From positions 1 through 61,901 of the forward strand of contig SAQR01000039.1 of assembly GCA_004020365.1 (NCBI GenBank): a DNA stretch of 61,901 nt, written 5' to 3'. Within the stretch, counting starts at the first letter, position 1. Each line of letters starts with the position of its first letter. Below, piece after piece: positions 27,572 to 36,747 of this stretch. Below the pieces are notes generated by a model, which saw only the letters and a program-made list of their open reading frames with translations, had not been told where the DNA came from and ran no database searches. This stretch comes from Mesorhizobium sp. (GTDB taxonomy: Bacteria > Pseudomonadota > Alphaproteobacteria > Rhizobiales > Rhizobiaceae). Both the position numbers and the translations under genes were made by a program.

Positions 27572-28480
27572 TCAGTCCAGGCGGGTCGACGGCCAGTCAA
27601 AGCGGAAGCGGCCGACGTAATACGTCTCGTACAGCCACTGCAGGTCGGACTCGTACTCGCCTATAGCTACGTCCATATGGCTGTCGTGCTTGCGTTTCAG
27701 GTTTTTCGTCAGCGGCGCGATCGTGTAGGCCAAAGTGCGGAGGCGTTGAACCGAACCCTTGTCTCCCCACTTGCGCATGTAGTCCGGTGGAAAGACTGGA
27801 GGCAGCGTGTCCTCGAACAGCTGTCTCAAAATCTGTCGGCGAACTGGGGTCGAGGCCCCATTCCTCACGCCGACACGGTAGTCCATCCGCAACAGCATTC
27901 CCTCGTCCATGAACTGCACGCCGCCCACGCTGCCATCGCCACCTGGCGCGTCGGTGTCGGGCCAACGGAAGCGGCCGTCAGACGACAGGTCGTGCATGCG
28001 TCGCTCAAACTCCCGGTCGATCGCCGCGATGAACATAGTGATACCGAAGCGCAAATCGGATTTGGCGGTCTTCAATCGAAGGCGATTCGCATTGTTTCGG
28101 CTCGTCTGCAGACTGGCGGTTCCACGCCCCGCAATCTTGCCGATCTGACGATAGAGGGAGTCGACGGTCGGATAGGCATACTCTTGTGCGTTAGTTTCCG
28201 GATCAGCTTTGCGGTGCTGGAGAAATTCGGAGACGACGTCGGATGCATCAAGCCCATTTGGGTTGTCGACGAAATATCGACCTAGAGGCGACAGGGAAAC
28301 CAACTTGTCCGTGTCGATTTCGATCAGGCTAAGGATGCGCAGCGCTCCTATGGCGCAGTCAAAAACGCCACGCTTGTGACCGGAAAAACGTGCTCCAAGA
28401 GTGCTTTTAGTCAGCGGCTTTTCGGACAGATGCGACAGCATTTGGCTGACTGCTACGGCTACTTCTTCTGCATGCCCCAT
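27572..28480 (-). CDS. Hypothetical protein, winged-helix-like N-terminus
   Basis: About 302 aa from ATG 28480, which follows GGAAAGAG; an in-frame start at 28513 lacks this site. The first 85 residues (VSQMLSHLSEKPLTKSTLGARF, then IGALRILSLIEIDTDKLVSLSPLGRYFV) read like a winged-helix module that senses or binds DNA. The rest is mixed helix and strand with many aromatic residues and ends RFRFDWPSTRLD. Not recognised. Its stop lies just beside the 13-bp motif cluster, so the cluster is downstream of this gene and not its promoter. Confidence 0.6.
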   Translation of the reverse strand: MGHAEEVAVAVSQMLSHLSEKPLTKSTLGARFSGHKRGVFDCAIGALRILSLIEIDTDKLVSLSPLGRYFVDNPNGLDASDVVSEFLQHRKADPETNAQEYAYPTVDSLYRQIGKIAGRGTASLQTSRNNANRLRLKTAKSDLRFGITMFIAAIDREFERRMHDLSSDGRFRWPDTDAPGGDGSVGGVQFMDEGMLLRMDYRVGVRNGASTPVRRQILRQLFEDTLPPVFPPDYMRKWGDKGSVQRLRTLAYTIAPLTKNLKRKHDSHMDVAIGEYESDLQWLYETYYVGRFRFDWPSTRLD

Positions 28481-28521
28481 GTCTCTTTCCCCAAAGTTCC
28501 GTGAGCATAACATAAACGGAA

Positions 28522-28549
28522 GAGGCCCCGGGACGGTGTCCGGGGCCTC
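28522..28549 (-). terminator. Strong GC hairpin, likely terminator of the phage relic genes
   Basis: GAGGCCCCGG and CCGGGGCCTC form perfect 10-bp arms around an 8-nt loop. On the minus strand it lies 31 bp beyond the stop of the small relic gene and is followed by a modest T-containing stretch. It separates the relic from the next gene. Confidence 0.55.
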
Positions 28550-28579
28550 GCCAACCTGACGGTCATGGGGACGTCGCCG

Positions 28580-28845
28580 TCAGGCGGTCTCGTTGTCGCC
28601 GATGGCGACCTCGTTCACTTCGACAGGATTCCCGTCACCGTCCACGATCTCGTCCGCCGGGATGCCGACTTCGACATACTCTCCGTAGCCGGCTGCGACG
28701 ATCTCGTCGGCGAGTTCCGGCGACAGGTCAGTCAGGATCGTCTCGGGATACGCGCCCGCGACCTTGACGGTGCGGTGGAGCTGGACTGCGCGGAAAGCGC
28801 CTCGGAGGCCGTAACCTCGCCCGTGACAGCTGCTGCCTGCCCTCC
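28580..28845 (-). pseudogene. Relic of a small phage head-region gene
   Basis: The minus strand encodes a well-formed C-terminal peptide including VKVAGAYPETILTDLSPEL and ending GDNETA. Upstream the reading continues in another frame (VTGEVTASEALSAQ) behind an AAGGAGG ribosome site, with no usable start codon. A one-base frameshift therefore splits the gene. Position right after the capsid relic suggests a phage head accessory protein; the family was not identified. Confidence 0.5.
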
Positions 28846-28889
28846 TTGAATTCTTGCTCGTGATGTTCCCCTGTTTTGCTTGCAGATGG

Positions 28890-28916
28890 AAAAGGGCTCC
28901 CGGCGTGAACCGGGAG
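28890..28916 (-). terminator. Rho-independent terminator after the capsid relic
   Basis: CTCCCGG and CCGGGAG form 7-bp arms with a 6-nt loop, followed on the minus strand by CCCTTTT. It sits 16 bp beyond the stop of the capsid pseudogene, as in phage structural operons. Confidence 0.6.
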
Positions 28917-28931
28917 TCTTTGAAGTTGTCG

Positions 28932-29366
28932 TCAGATGACGGTGGCGCAGAACGATGCGTTCGGGCGCGACGGGACCGTGAGCGGAGCGCTGTGGGTCAT
29001 GATGAAGCGCACGCTCGGGTCCTGCTCGACCCAGGACTTCTGGAACATCGGCCAGGCCCGGATTCCCGCCTCTTCGTCGAGAATGCACCGAAAGCGCAAA
29101 CGCCCTTCATCTCATCGGAAACGCCGAGGGACGGTTCCAGCCGGAAAGACAGGCTTGGTTGTGCCGTCGGTCTCGTCTTCGTAGAAATCCGAGTAGACCC
29201 ACACCTCAAAGCTGCTGAAGTTGCCGCCGAACTTCGCACCGGAGGCGAGGTCCAGGCCGCCGAGTTCGGCAGATGGAGCACCCCGCGGCGCGGCAGACGT
29301 CCACATAAGCGGTCGCTCTGTCGCTGCGAACAAAGTATCGTCCACATAAGCGCAGGGCGTGACCAT
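28932..29366 (-). pseudogene. Frameshifted phage major capsid protein remnant (lambda gpE-like)
   Basis: Three consecutive frames on the minus strand together give a gpE-like C-terminal region: FSSFEVWVYSDFYEDETDG with VFPAGTV, then LGVSDEMKGVCAFGA, then ILDEEAGIRAWPMFQKSWVE, VRFIMTHSAPLTV and the tail RPNASFCATVI. This order (strand region, FPAG turn, FGA, MFxKSW, SAPL, RPNA) fits the C-terminal half of the lambda-type capsid protein E family. The N-terminal half is missing and at least two frameshifts are present, so it is dead. It marks a decayed prophage. Confidence 0.6.
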
Positions 29367-29371
29367 AATCT

Positions 29372-30037
29372 ATGCGTAAGAACAGGTTCGGGGGACCTCA
29401 CATGCATGATGCCAACCGCAGGTTCGTTGACATGGCGAACCCTCACAGCTGGTTCATCACGGCCGAAACGCTGCATGCGCAGGCATTGTTCGTCGGCAAG
29501 GCGAAGGGGCGGTCCAGGGTCACGTTTGAGGATCATGTCAACGGCGGCAGCACGTCGTGGGACGGCGCCAACCGGGCAATGTTCCTGCTTGGTGGGTTCG
29601 CGCTGGAGAACACGATCAAGGCCTTTCTCGTCTACGAGAACCCGAATTGGATATCGAACGGAAGGCTGGCGAGGCAGCTCAGGTCGCACTCCCTGACGAA
29701 ACTCCAAGCGCAAGCGGCGGAGATTCCGTACAAGCGCCAGTACGTCTGGGTGCTTCGGCAGTTCGAGGCGGGGATCGAGTCCTGGTCGCGATATCCTTGC
29801 GCGCTGACGGCGGAAGAGACTTTTCAGGAAGGGCACATGAGCGCGTCGTTATGGTACGGCTACATGCGAGTGATGTCGGCCTACGGCAACCGCCTAAGGA
29901 CGCTGCTGTCGAAGCGATGGAAAGGGCCGCACGGGGCAGAAGGAAATTGGAACTTCTACAGCGCGCCGCTCGACGAGGACGAGGGCATGGGCAGGCAGGG
30001 GTTCAAGCCCCTGTCAGCAGCCAAACACCTGCTATGA
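29372..30037 (+). CDS. HEPN-like hypothetical protein
   Basis: A 221-aa helical protein. The segment AMFLLGGFALENTIKAFLVYE matches the core helix seen in HEPN-type proteins, where a Leu-Gly...Ala-Leu-Glu...Lys-Ala pattern begins the bundle. A canonical RxxxxH catalytic motif is not evident, so RNase activity is doubtful. It starts at ATG 29372, or at 29402 with a shorter leader; neither has a strong ribosome site. It abuts the capsid relic in opposite orientation (6 bp) and may be cargo that landed in the prophage. Confidence 0.5.
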   Translation: MRKNRFGGPHMHDANRRFVDMANPHSWFITAETLHAQALFVGKAKGRSRVTFEDHVNGGSTSWDGANRAMFLLGGFALENTIKAFLVYENPNWISNGRLARQLRSHSLTKLQAQAAEIPYKRQYVWVLRQFEAGIESWSRYPCALTAEETFQEGHMSASLWYGYMRVMSAYGNRLRTLLSKRWKGPHGAEGNWNFYSAPLDEDEGMGRQGFKPLSAAKHLL

Positions 30038-30142
30038 GCTACGTCAGCCCGGCTTCCTTCATCCGAAGCCTGTCAGCCTCATTCTCCCGATAGACATCTG
30101 CCGCGTCCGCCCCTTCGCAGACGGCGATATCTTGGCTGGATC

Positions 30143-30270
30143 GTCCGACTGATCAAGCAGATTCGAACTCTGGAGAGCGTCCTGTACAATTGGAGCATGG
30201 TGAATCGGAGCAAGCTTGGTTTCGCCGCACAGTTGAAAATATACCGCCGGGCCGGCCGGTTTAAGAACGG
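30143..30270 (+). pseudogene. Possible scrap of a Tn3-family transposase N-terminus
   Basis: A plus-strand frame reads NWSMVNRSKLGFAAQLK, then IYRRAGRF. This resembles the RLGFAVQLKFFxxEGRFP stretch of the DUF4158 domain that begins many Tn3-family transposases. Nothing else of the transposase is present: it runs directly into the end of the CoiA-like gene on the opposite strand. The match is short, so the call is tentative. Confidence 0.3.
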
Positions 30271-32205
30271 CGCGCGAACGTTTCCCACTGAGCGAGTTTC
30301 GTGCACGCCTTCTGAAACGTACTCTCGTCTTTGACGTATTGCAGGGGGCTCATTCGGCCGAAATCGTCCTCGCGTGCCTTCAGAAACGCAATGGCGTCCT
30401 CATGGGAAAGTCGACCTTTTGCCAGATCGGCGATCTTGTCTTGAAATTTCGCCTTCTGCGTCGCGGCTTCGGCCTCCTGTCGGCGCTGCCTAACAAACGC
30501 CGACAGCGCCTCCCGCGCGCGGGTCAATCCGGCCTCGCTATCCTCCGCCAATTCCACAGGCGACATGTCGTTCATGTCCGCGCGTTTGGTGCTCAGGAAC
30601 GCACCGAGCTCGGGACCGCTCAAGTCCTTTTCCACATCGGCATCGGCGCAAAACCGGTCGCGTCGGGATTGACGGCTGCGGTTCGCCTCTTGCAGTTGCT
30701 TCAGGCGACGTTCTTCCGACTGCGTGGCCATCTGGACTTTACGGCGGGCAATGGCAGCCTCGACCGGCAACCCCAATGTCGCAGGGGGAAGCGGCCCCTG
30801 CCCTTTCAGCATCGTTGCAATGGTCTCGAGCTGGCCCACGATCGTCGGTGACTCGATGTCCGACAGCAGCGCCTTACGAAACGTCAATCCGGATTCCCGG
30901 TGAATCGATTGCAACCACAGTTCGCCCGTCATGCCCGCGCGTTCATTGGCCGGAAGCTCGCCAAGGATCCACTCGACATCCTGCACCGCTGAGTGCATGG
31001 CAGCGGTCCTCTGCTTCTCAGCTAAGGTCCTCGCGCTCCATGGTTTGGCGAGCGTCCCGGCAAGTGCCACATCATAGCCTTGCTGAACCAGGACACCCTC
31101 ACCGAGCAGATATTTCAGGTAATTGTCGACCGCCTTCCAGGCTGGGGCGAACTGGGCCTCGATCGCGGTGACGTCCTCCGCCACGTCGCTGGACACACGG
31201 AGAAAGGGCTTCTGTATCAGACGGCGCTTTTCCAAATGGTTGGCGATGGGCACGGATTTGCACAAGGCGTTGCCCAGGCAGTGATCGTGGAAGACCTCGG
31301 CCAGGATGATCGCTTGCCATACCGCAGGTCGTTCCGAAAAGCAGGCGAAGCCCACGACTTCGTAGCCGACATACTCGAAAAGACCGATCGCTTGAAGTTC
31401 GGCCTGACGTGGGATGGCAATGTCTCGGCCGAGAGGTTTCGCCAACGCCTGCCTGTATGCTGACGCGGTTTCGTCTACCCGGCTTCGGTGTTTTGCCGCT
31501 GCGGCGGCCAGCAGCCTGTTCTGTTCCTTTTGCCATGCGATATCGTCGGCATCCTGCTGCGCGCGCGCAGCGTCGATGCCGGGATGAAAAAGCCAATGAC
31601 GCCGTGCGGTTTTCAGCACCGCTTCGGTGATGGCATCCCTTAGCGAGTCACGCGGAAGCTTGGACAGATCGATTTCGACGGCGGGAATCTTGTGCTCCCT
31701 GAGGCGCTGGATCTTGGCGTCGTCCGCGAAATGAGTGACCGCAATTTCGACGAACAAGTCATAGCCGAGGGCACGCACATAGAGATCGGGAATGATCGTC
31801 TTGGGATCGGTGTACTCGAGCCGAAGGAATTCGGCTTGCACCTCTAGCGTAGGCTTCGTCACGACGCGGCTTGTTGTCGAGCCCAGGCCGCTCTGGCAGG
31901 AACAGCTTCGGATCGCTGCGAAACGCTTCCTTGGCTAGCAAATGAAGAACCGTCTCAGGTCCTCCCCCGCAGGCCTCGCCACCATGGTGGGCGAAATGAG
32001 GCACCTGCTGATCGTCCTTCAGCCGAGCCACAAGCTGGCCATCGCAGGCAGGGCAAACACAGCCACAAGCAAGCCCGCGCGCGACCTTGCCTATGTGTGC
32101 CAATGTCCCGTCGGGGCGCTTGCCGTGGACGAGTCGTGCTCGGTCGGTGCCATAGGACTTGTGCGCTTGCTCGTGATCCATCTTTGCCGCCTGGTGGCGT
32201 TTCAT
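30261..32205 (-). pseudogene. CoiA-like protein with PD-(D/E)XK nuclease region, frameshifted
   Basis: Two overlapping frames form one gene. The first (from about 32205 or 32181) holds the CoiA-type zinc head, CVCPACDGQL then VPHFAHHGG and TVLHLLAKEAF. The second (from about 31862 to 30261, 533 codons) continues with TKPTLEVQAEFLRLEYTD, PDLYVRALGYDLFVEIAVTHF (nuclease core) and long Lys/Glu-rich helices. The peptides fit together if one base is added or removed near 31862 (KLFLPERPGLDNKPR, then VVTKPTLEV). CoiA proteins act in DNA uptake in Firmicutes; in Proteobacteria homologues sit in accessory DNA with unknown roles. Sequence error or true mutation cannot be told apart here. Confidence 0.7.
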
Positions 32206-32209
32206 CCGA

Positions 32210-32865
32210 TCAAATGGGTTCAAGTTCCGCCAGGAATTCCGGCATCGCTTCGGATATTCGGTTGTAAGCAAGTTCAAATAAGCCGAGCGAGCCGAGCAGC
32301 GCATTGGCGATCATGTCGACGGTGCCCTTCGTATCCTCAACCCGCGTCCGAATTCGGTCAAATACTGTGGCGGGTCTGGCTTCGAATAGAGGCCGGCGAC
32401 GCCGGCCCAATTGGGATGTGCGATCTCGCTCAGGCTGTCGTAGCTGGCACGCACCCCCGGCACCGCCTTGTTCATCCGGTCGATGCAGCTCAGGATTTGC
32501 ATGGCCTGTGGCCCGTCCGGCCTATTCCTCGAGCCCGCGAGCAGCCGCATCAACACGTCGTTTAACGCCTGCGGCGAATGGGTATGCCTGGCTTTGAGAA
32601 TCTCCCACATTTTCCACATAAGAGCGGCGTTTTCGGTAAGCGCACGGGTCAACAGAGCGGCAACGCTCAGATCCTCCCGGTCAAGCGCATCGCATGCATT
32701 GCGCGCCAGCTCTTCGCTCCGCCAGATCAATGCTTCGCGTGCACAAAGCAATTGGAATGCAGCTTTGGAGCGGACGCCCAAAGCTGCGGCATCGATGGAC
32801 GACGGCAGACTCTCGCGCAGCCTGGTCGCAGCTTCGCGCACCTCAACAATCTTTGCAGAAACCAT
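32210..32865 (-). pseudogene. DUF5677-like hypothetical protein, frameshifted
   Basis: The main frame (32865 to 32311, 184 aa) is helical, with AALLTRALTENAALMWKMWE and YDSLSEIAHPNWAGVAGLYS, a pattern like DUF5677 proteins, where a conserved Ser-Glu-xx-His-Pro occurs. After the PDP following GLYSKP the likely original continuation appears in another frame (ATVFDRIRTRVEDTKGTVDM to FLAELEPI, stop at 32210), so one base is gained or lost near 32355. It lies directly upstream of the CoiA-like gene on the same strand, and the two are probably one operon. Confidence 0.6.
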
Positions 32866-32961
32866 GTTTGGAGCGGCCTCGATTTTCCTGCCTCATCTTA
32901 TCTGAGTCCCGCCGATCGGAGAATTCGGCCAACCGAGGCGCGAAGCGAGCCCGTGGCTTGG

Positions 32962-34086
32962 TCACACAGCCCCCCAAGCCTGGAACCGCTTTCTTCCAGT
33001 GATTTCCCGCAAATTCAATTCGCTGACGAGATCCAGCGCACCCTGCCGGCTAACGTCCAGTTCTTTCTGGACCATGGCCGCCGACACCAGCGGCCGCGCC
33101 AGCACCAAGTCTATCAGACGGGGCAATTTCGAGCTCGTCCGCCGCGACCGCAAGCGCCGCTCGAGCTGCGTGCGGGCGAGCAACAGCCGGTCATGCTCCT
33201 TCAGCCCGGCCGACGCCGTCGCGTGGATGGTCTCGAGAACGGCGAGCAGCCGCACGACTTTGTCGCGGGCGCGCCGCCGCTCACGCGGAATTTTTTGCGC
33301 GCCGGCATGGAGGCCGGTCAGATGATTCGCGGTCGTGCCGGTCTGACGCAGCAGCGCCGCCGCCAGCAGCGGCCCAAGCCAGGGCGCGTGTTGCAACACA
33401 TCGATCTCGGTCCAGGCGTCGATGAGCAGCGCGACCCGCAGCACAGCGGGCAGGTTTCTTGTTGCCTGCAGCACAGCTTGCCATTCGTCCAGCCGTTCGT
33501 CTTCATTCCAGTCGAGATCGTAGACCAGCGTAGGCCGGTTATCTGTAGCCGGCCTTTTTGGACCGGCCTCGATGCCGGCAAGCACGTTTGTCGAGCGGGC
33601 GAGCAATGCATCGATTTCGGCGAATTCTTGCGCCAGCGCGTCCTGCTCGGCCGACGACGCCGCTTCATCGGCGCCCTCCTCAGACGAGACCACCTGCCGT
33701 TCCCGGCCGCCTCGCACCTCCACCACCGAAGCTCCGCGGCCGGTCAGCTGGCGCAGGCCCTCCCCGCTCAGCGCCCAGTCGGATGCGCGGGCAAAAATTT
33801 GGCGGCGGGCGCGCAGAACCGCATGTGCCCGGGTGAGCTCGTGGGTTGGGGTGCGTATGTCCATATGGGCGTCGTGCAGGACGAGATCCTCGAGGTGGAC
33901 GAGCTCGCCCTCGATCCACAGCGCCGCCGCCGCGTCGGCGAAGTGCTGGCGCTGGATAAAACCGTCGCGGACGGTCGAGCGGGCCAAGCGCTCGTCGAGG
34001 CGGGTCAGTGCCGCGGTGGCCTGCGTCACCGGGCCAAACAGCCTGTCCAGGGGCAAAGGGCCGATCGCATAAGCCATTGAAAACAT
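32962..34086 (-). CDS. RHE_PE00001 family protein (DUF1612 plus C-terminal helix-turn-helix)
   Basis: A 374-aa protein. It begins MFSMAYAIGPLPLDRLFGPV and continues with ALTRLDERLARS, LHDAHMDIRTPTHELTRAH, and a C-terminal block LIDLVLARPLVSAAMVQKELDVSRQGALDLV that is a convincing helix-turn-helix. This is the architecture of the rhizobial plasmid family named after RHE_PE00001, whose function is unknown; DNA-binding regulation is likely. It diverges from the unknown-integrase pair across a promoter region with an 11-7-11 inverted repeat, which it could bind. Confidence 0.75.
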   Translation of the reverse strand: MFSMAYAIGPLPLDRLFGPVTQATAALTRLDERLARSTVRDGFIQRQHFADAAAALWIEGELVHLEDLVLHDAHMDIRTPTHELTRAHAVLRARRQIFARASDWALSGEGLRQLTGRGASVVEVRGGRERQVVSSEEGADEAASSAEQDALAQEFAEIDALLARSTNVLAGIEAGPKRPATDNRPTLVYDLDWNEDERLDEWQAVLQATRNLPAVLRVALLIDAWTEIDVLQHAPWLGPLLAAALLRQTGTTANHLTGLHAGAQKIPRERRRARDKVVRLLAVLETIHATASAGLKEHDRLLLARTQLERRLRSRRTSSKLPRLIDLVLARPLVSAAMVQKELDVSRQGALDLVSELNLREITGRKRFQAWGAV

Positions 34087-34161
34087 GCTAAATGATTTGC
34101 GTTGGTCAAGCTAGTGAGTTCATCACTTGACTTGCATCGGGTTTCTTCGGCGAGAAATCTG

Positions 34162-34190
34162 ACTATCGATAATGACCTCTTATCGATAGT
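34162..34190. repeat. Perfect 11-bp inverted repeat with 7-bp spacer beside an integrase module
   Basis: ACTATCGATAA (34162-34172), spacer TGACCTC, and TTATCGATAGT (34180-34190). It lies 77 bp upstream of the RHE_PE00001-type gene and 122 bp upstream of the divergent unknown gene. Geometry of 11-7-11 matches tyrosine-recombinase core sites (two inverted arms and a 6-8 bp spacer) as well as a dimeric operator. No second copy was found in the window. Confidence 0.7.
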
Positions 34191-34311
34191 GATTGTTTTT
34201 GCGGCGCAAATCAGCCAGAATCGCCCTCCTAGAGCCCGCCGGCGACGTCCCGCGCGGCCGCGAACGACGTAGGGAAGGCGGCTTTCCGCCGCACGAGAGA
34301 GGCCGCCTGGC

Positions 34312-35406
34312 ATGAGCGAAGAAAAACCCGTCCGCCTGCCCGACCCCGCTTCCGTCGAAACCGTGCTCGCCTCTCTGCAGGCGCAGTCGGCCGACGCCGG
34401 GCTCGCCCCTGCCCTCAACAAGGCCTTTCCAGGCTTTGCCTTCACCGTCGCGACGATCGACGATCCCTATTGGTGCAGCCCTCACGCCGTTGTCGCTGCC
34501 GACGGCACCCGCCGCGGCGACCACCGTGCCTGGGTCGAGAGCGGGCTGGCCGAACTGGGCGGCGATCTCACCGCCTTCTGGCATCGGCACCGCGAGGACG
34601 GGGAAAAATTCGCCGAATGGCGCGGCACCAGCGCCTTCGCCTTTGCGCCGACCGGGCCGGGCGTCGCCGATTTTATCCAGCTCTCGCTCGGCCGCGAGAT
34701 CGAGGTTTTGGCCGGACCCGTGGTGGATCCCGATTATCGCCCCTATAGCGCCGACGATCTTTTGGAGCCGTCCTGGGTTTCTCGCGATTCCGCTGCCGAG
34801 GCGCAGAAGCTCGCAGGACCAGTCTACCGGCTGCGCGGCCGTGCCGGCGGCGGCGTCGTTCACATGCGGAGTTTCTTGGCGCGCCGGGCGCGCATCGACA
34901 AGGAACAGCGCGAGGCAAGCCGTCCCGAGCTCGAAGATCGCATCATCCGTGAGGTCGGCCCCGACGGCACGCGCGACACCGCGTTTTTAGACGCCAATCC
35001 GGACTGGTTCGATTTTGTGCCGCGCGAGAACCGCTTTTTTGCCGACTGGGAGCGGTCGAGCGCTTGCGCCCACCGCATTTTTCACCATTGGGCCTTCGAC
35101 ATCCACGATCTCGAAGATCGTGGCCGGCGCGAGATCGGTTTTATCCCGCGGCCGCTCAAAATGCCGGCAGAGAAGTTGGCGTTGGAAGAAGGTATTTCGG
35201 TGCACCGACTGATGGAGCGGACCGAGGCGATCGACGCCGAGGTGGGCCTGCCCTTCGCCTGGTTCTTTCTGATGACGCACGGGCACTGGGTCGATCCGGA
35301 CGTCGGCGATGCGATCGCTGAAGGCCTGCGCCAAGGACGGGTGCGTTTGCCCGATCGAGACGCCGCCGTGCTGCTCGCCTGGGCAGACAAAAAATATCTG
35401 TTCTGA
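34312..35406 (+). CDS. Hypothetical protein coupled to a tyrosine recombinase
   Basis: A 364-aa soluble protein, not recognised. It is rich in Trp, Asp and Arg, with segments such as ADFIQLSLGREIEVLAG, RGRAGGGVVHMRSF and GLPFAWFFLMTHGHWVDPDV. No catalytic motif was identified. The ATG follows GAGAGAGG. It ends 10 bp before the integrase start, so the two are almost certainly co-transcribed. The pairing suggests an accessory factor of recombination or plasmid maintenance. Confidence 0.65.
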   Translation: MSEEKPVRLPDPASVETVLASLQAQSADAGLAPALNKAFPGFAFTVATIDDPYWCSPHAVVAADGTRRGDHRAWVESGLAELGGDLTAFWHRHREDGEKFAEWRGTSAFAFAPTGPGVADFIQLSLGREIEVLAGPVVDPDYRPYSADDLLEPSWVSRDSAAEAQKLAGPVYRLRGRAGGGVVHMRSFLARRARIDKEQREASRPELEDRIIREVGPDGTRDTAFLDANPDWFDFVPRENRFFADWERSSACAHRIFHHWAFDIHDLEDRGRREIGFIPRPLKMPAEKLALEEGISVHRLMERTEAIDAEVGLPFAWFFLMTHGHWVDPDVGDAIAEGLRQGRVRLPDRDAAVLLAWADKKYLF

Positions 35407-35415
35407 GCCGCCGTC

Positions 35416-36588
35416 ATGGACCTTCGCCTGCCAAAACCCCTGCCCGCTGACGCGAAAACGCGCCGTGCGGAGGCGCTCGATGCGCTGGATTCGGTGCTGC
35501 CGTTCGACCGGCGCGATTTTCTGGCCGAACTTTTGACCGACGACGACGCCGCCACACTGCGCCATCTCGCCAAGGAAGGCATCGGCGCAAATTCTTTGCG
35601 CGCCCTGGCCTCGGATCTCGGTTACCTCGAAGCCTGGTCGCTCGCCGCGACCGGTTTCTCGCTCCCCTGGCCGGCGCCGGAGGCGCTGCTGATCAAATTC
35701 GTCGCCCATCACCTGTGGGATCCCGCAAAGCGTGAAACCGACATTTCGCACGGCATGCCGGAAGACGTGACCGCGGGGTTGAAGTCGGCCAAACTGTTGC
35801 GCGTCGACGGACCGCACGCGCCCAACACCGTGCGCCGGCGTCTGTCCAGCTGGTCGACACTGACCAAATGGCGCGGTCTTAGGGGAAAATTCAACGCGCC
35901 GGGACTGCAGAGCGCGATCAAGTTGGCGGTGCGCGCCAGCGCCCGCCCCCGCGGCCGCAAGAGCAAGAAGGCGGTGACCGCCGACATTTTGACCGCGCTC
36001 CTAAAAGCCTGCGACGGCGACCGTCTCGTCGACGTACGCGACCGCGCCCTTCTCATCACCGCCTTTGCCTCCGGCGGCCGCCGCCGCAGCGAGATTGCTT
36101 CGCTCCGGTTCGAGCAGATCGTCGAAGAAGAGCCGGTACCCACCCATCCCAAGGCTCCCGACGGCGAAAAACTCCCGTGCCTGTCGATCCGGCTCGGCCG
36201 GACTAAGACGACACAGGCCGACAGCGACGCCTTCGTGCTGCTCGTCGGCCGGCCTGTTCTGGCCCTGAAAGGCTGGCTCGAGCGCGCCGGGATCACCGAG
36301 GGCGCCGTGTTTCGCGGCATCGACCGTTGGGGCAATCTCGAAAAACGCGCGCTGACGCCACAAGCGGTCAATCTGATCCTCAAGCGCCGCATCGCCGAGG
36401 CAGGGCTTGATCCGCAATCCTTCTCCGCCCACGGCCTGCGCTCCGGCTATCTCACCGAAACCGCCCGTCGCGGCATTCCGCTGCCCGAAGCGATGCAGCA
36501 GTCGCAGCACCGCTCGGTGCAACAGGCGTCCAACTACTACAACGACGCCGAGCGCACGCTCGGGCGGGCGGCGCGGATCATCGTCTGA
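35416..36588 (+). CDS. Tyrosine recombinase/integrase
   Basis: A 390-aa phage-integrase family enzyme. The N-terminal 180 residues include a SAM-like DNA-binding part (SLRALASDLGYLEAW; NTVRRRLSSWSTLTKW). The catalytic domain shows ASGGRRRSEIASL (R223), a lysine region around LGRTKTTQ, AHGLRSGYLT (H339, R342), QHRS (H365) and SNYYN (nucleophile Y374 or Y375). All signature residues are present. There is no adjacent tRNA att site; it may act on plasmid dimers or on the nearby 11-7-11 repeat. It is second in an operon with the 364-aa gene. Confidence 0.88.
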   Translation: MDLRLPKPLPADAKTRRAEALDALDSVLPFDRRDFLAELLTDDDAATLRHLAKEGIGANSLRALASDLGYLEAWSLAATGFSLPWPAPEALLIKFVAHHLWDPAKRETDISHGMPEDVTAGLKSAKLLRVDGPHAPNTVRRRLSSWSTLTKWRGLRGKFNAPGLQSAIKLAVRASARPRGRKSKKAVTADILTALLKACDGDRLVDVRDRALLITAFASGGRRRSEIASLRFEQIVEEEPVPTHPKAPDGEKLPCLSIRLGRTKTTQADSDAFVLLVGRPVLALKGWLERAGITEGAVFRGIDRWGNLEKRALTPQAVNLILKRRIAEAGLDPQSFSAHGLRSGYLTETARRGIPLPEAMQQSQHRSVQQASNYYNDAERTLGRAARIIV

Positions 36589-36747
36589 GTCGCAGATCGA
36601 TCCGACTCATCACAGCTTGCGGCGTCAGCTCCAGGACTCGGCCACGCCTCGGCCGAGATGACCTGCAGATATCACGTCGGCGCGACTGTTTTCGTGTCAA
36701 TTATCACAAAAACAAGCGGGCTGTAGGGACAAAGAGCCCCCTCCCCG

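Noticed and set aside
29112-29366. Independent 84-aa gene
   Set aside because: It is one of three frames of the capsid relic and makes sense only when joined to the others.
32578-34080. 500-codon plus-strand open frame
   Set aside because: It lies opposite the RHE_PE00001-type gene and its neighbour; the composition is Arg/Gln/Pro-rich shadow sequence.
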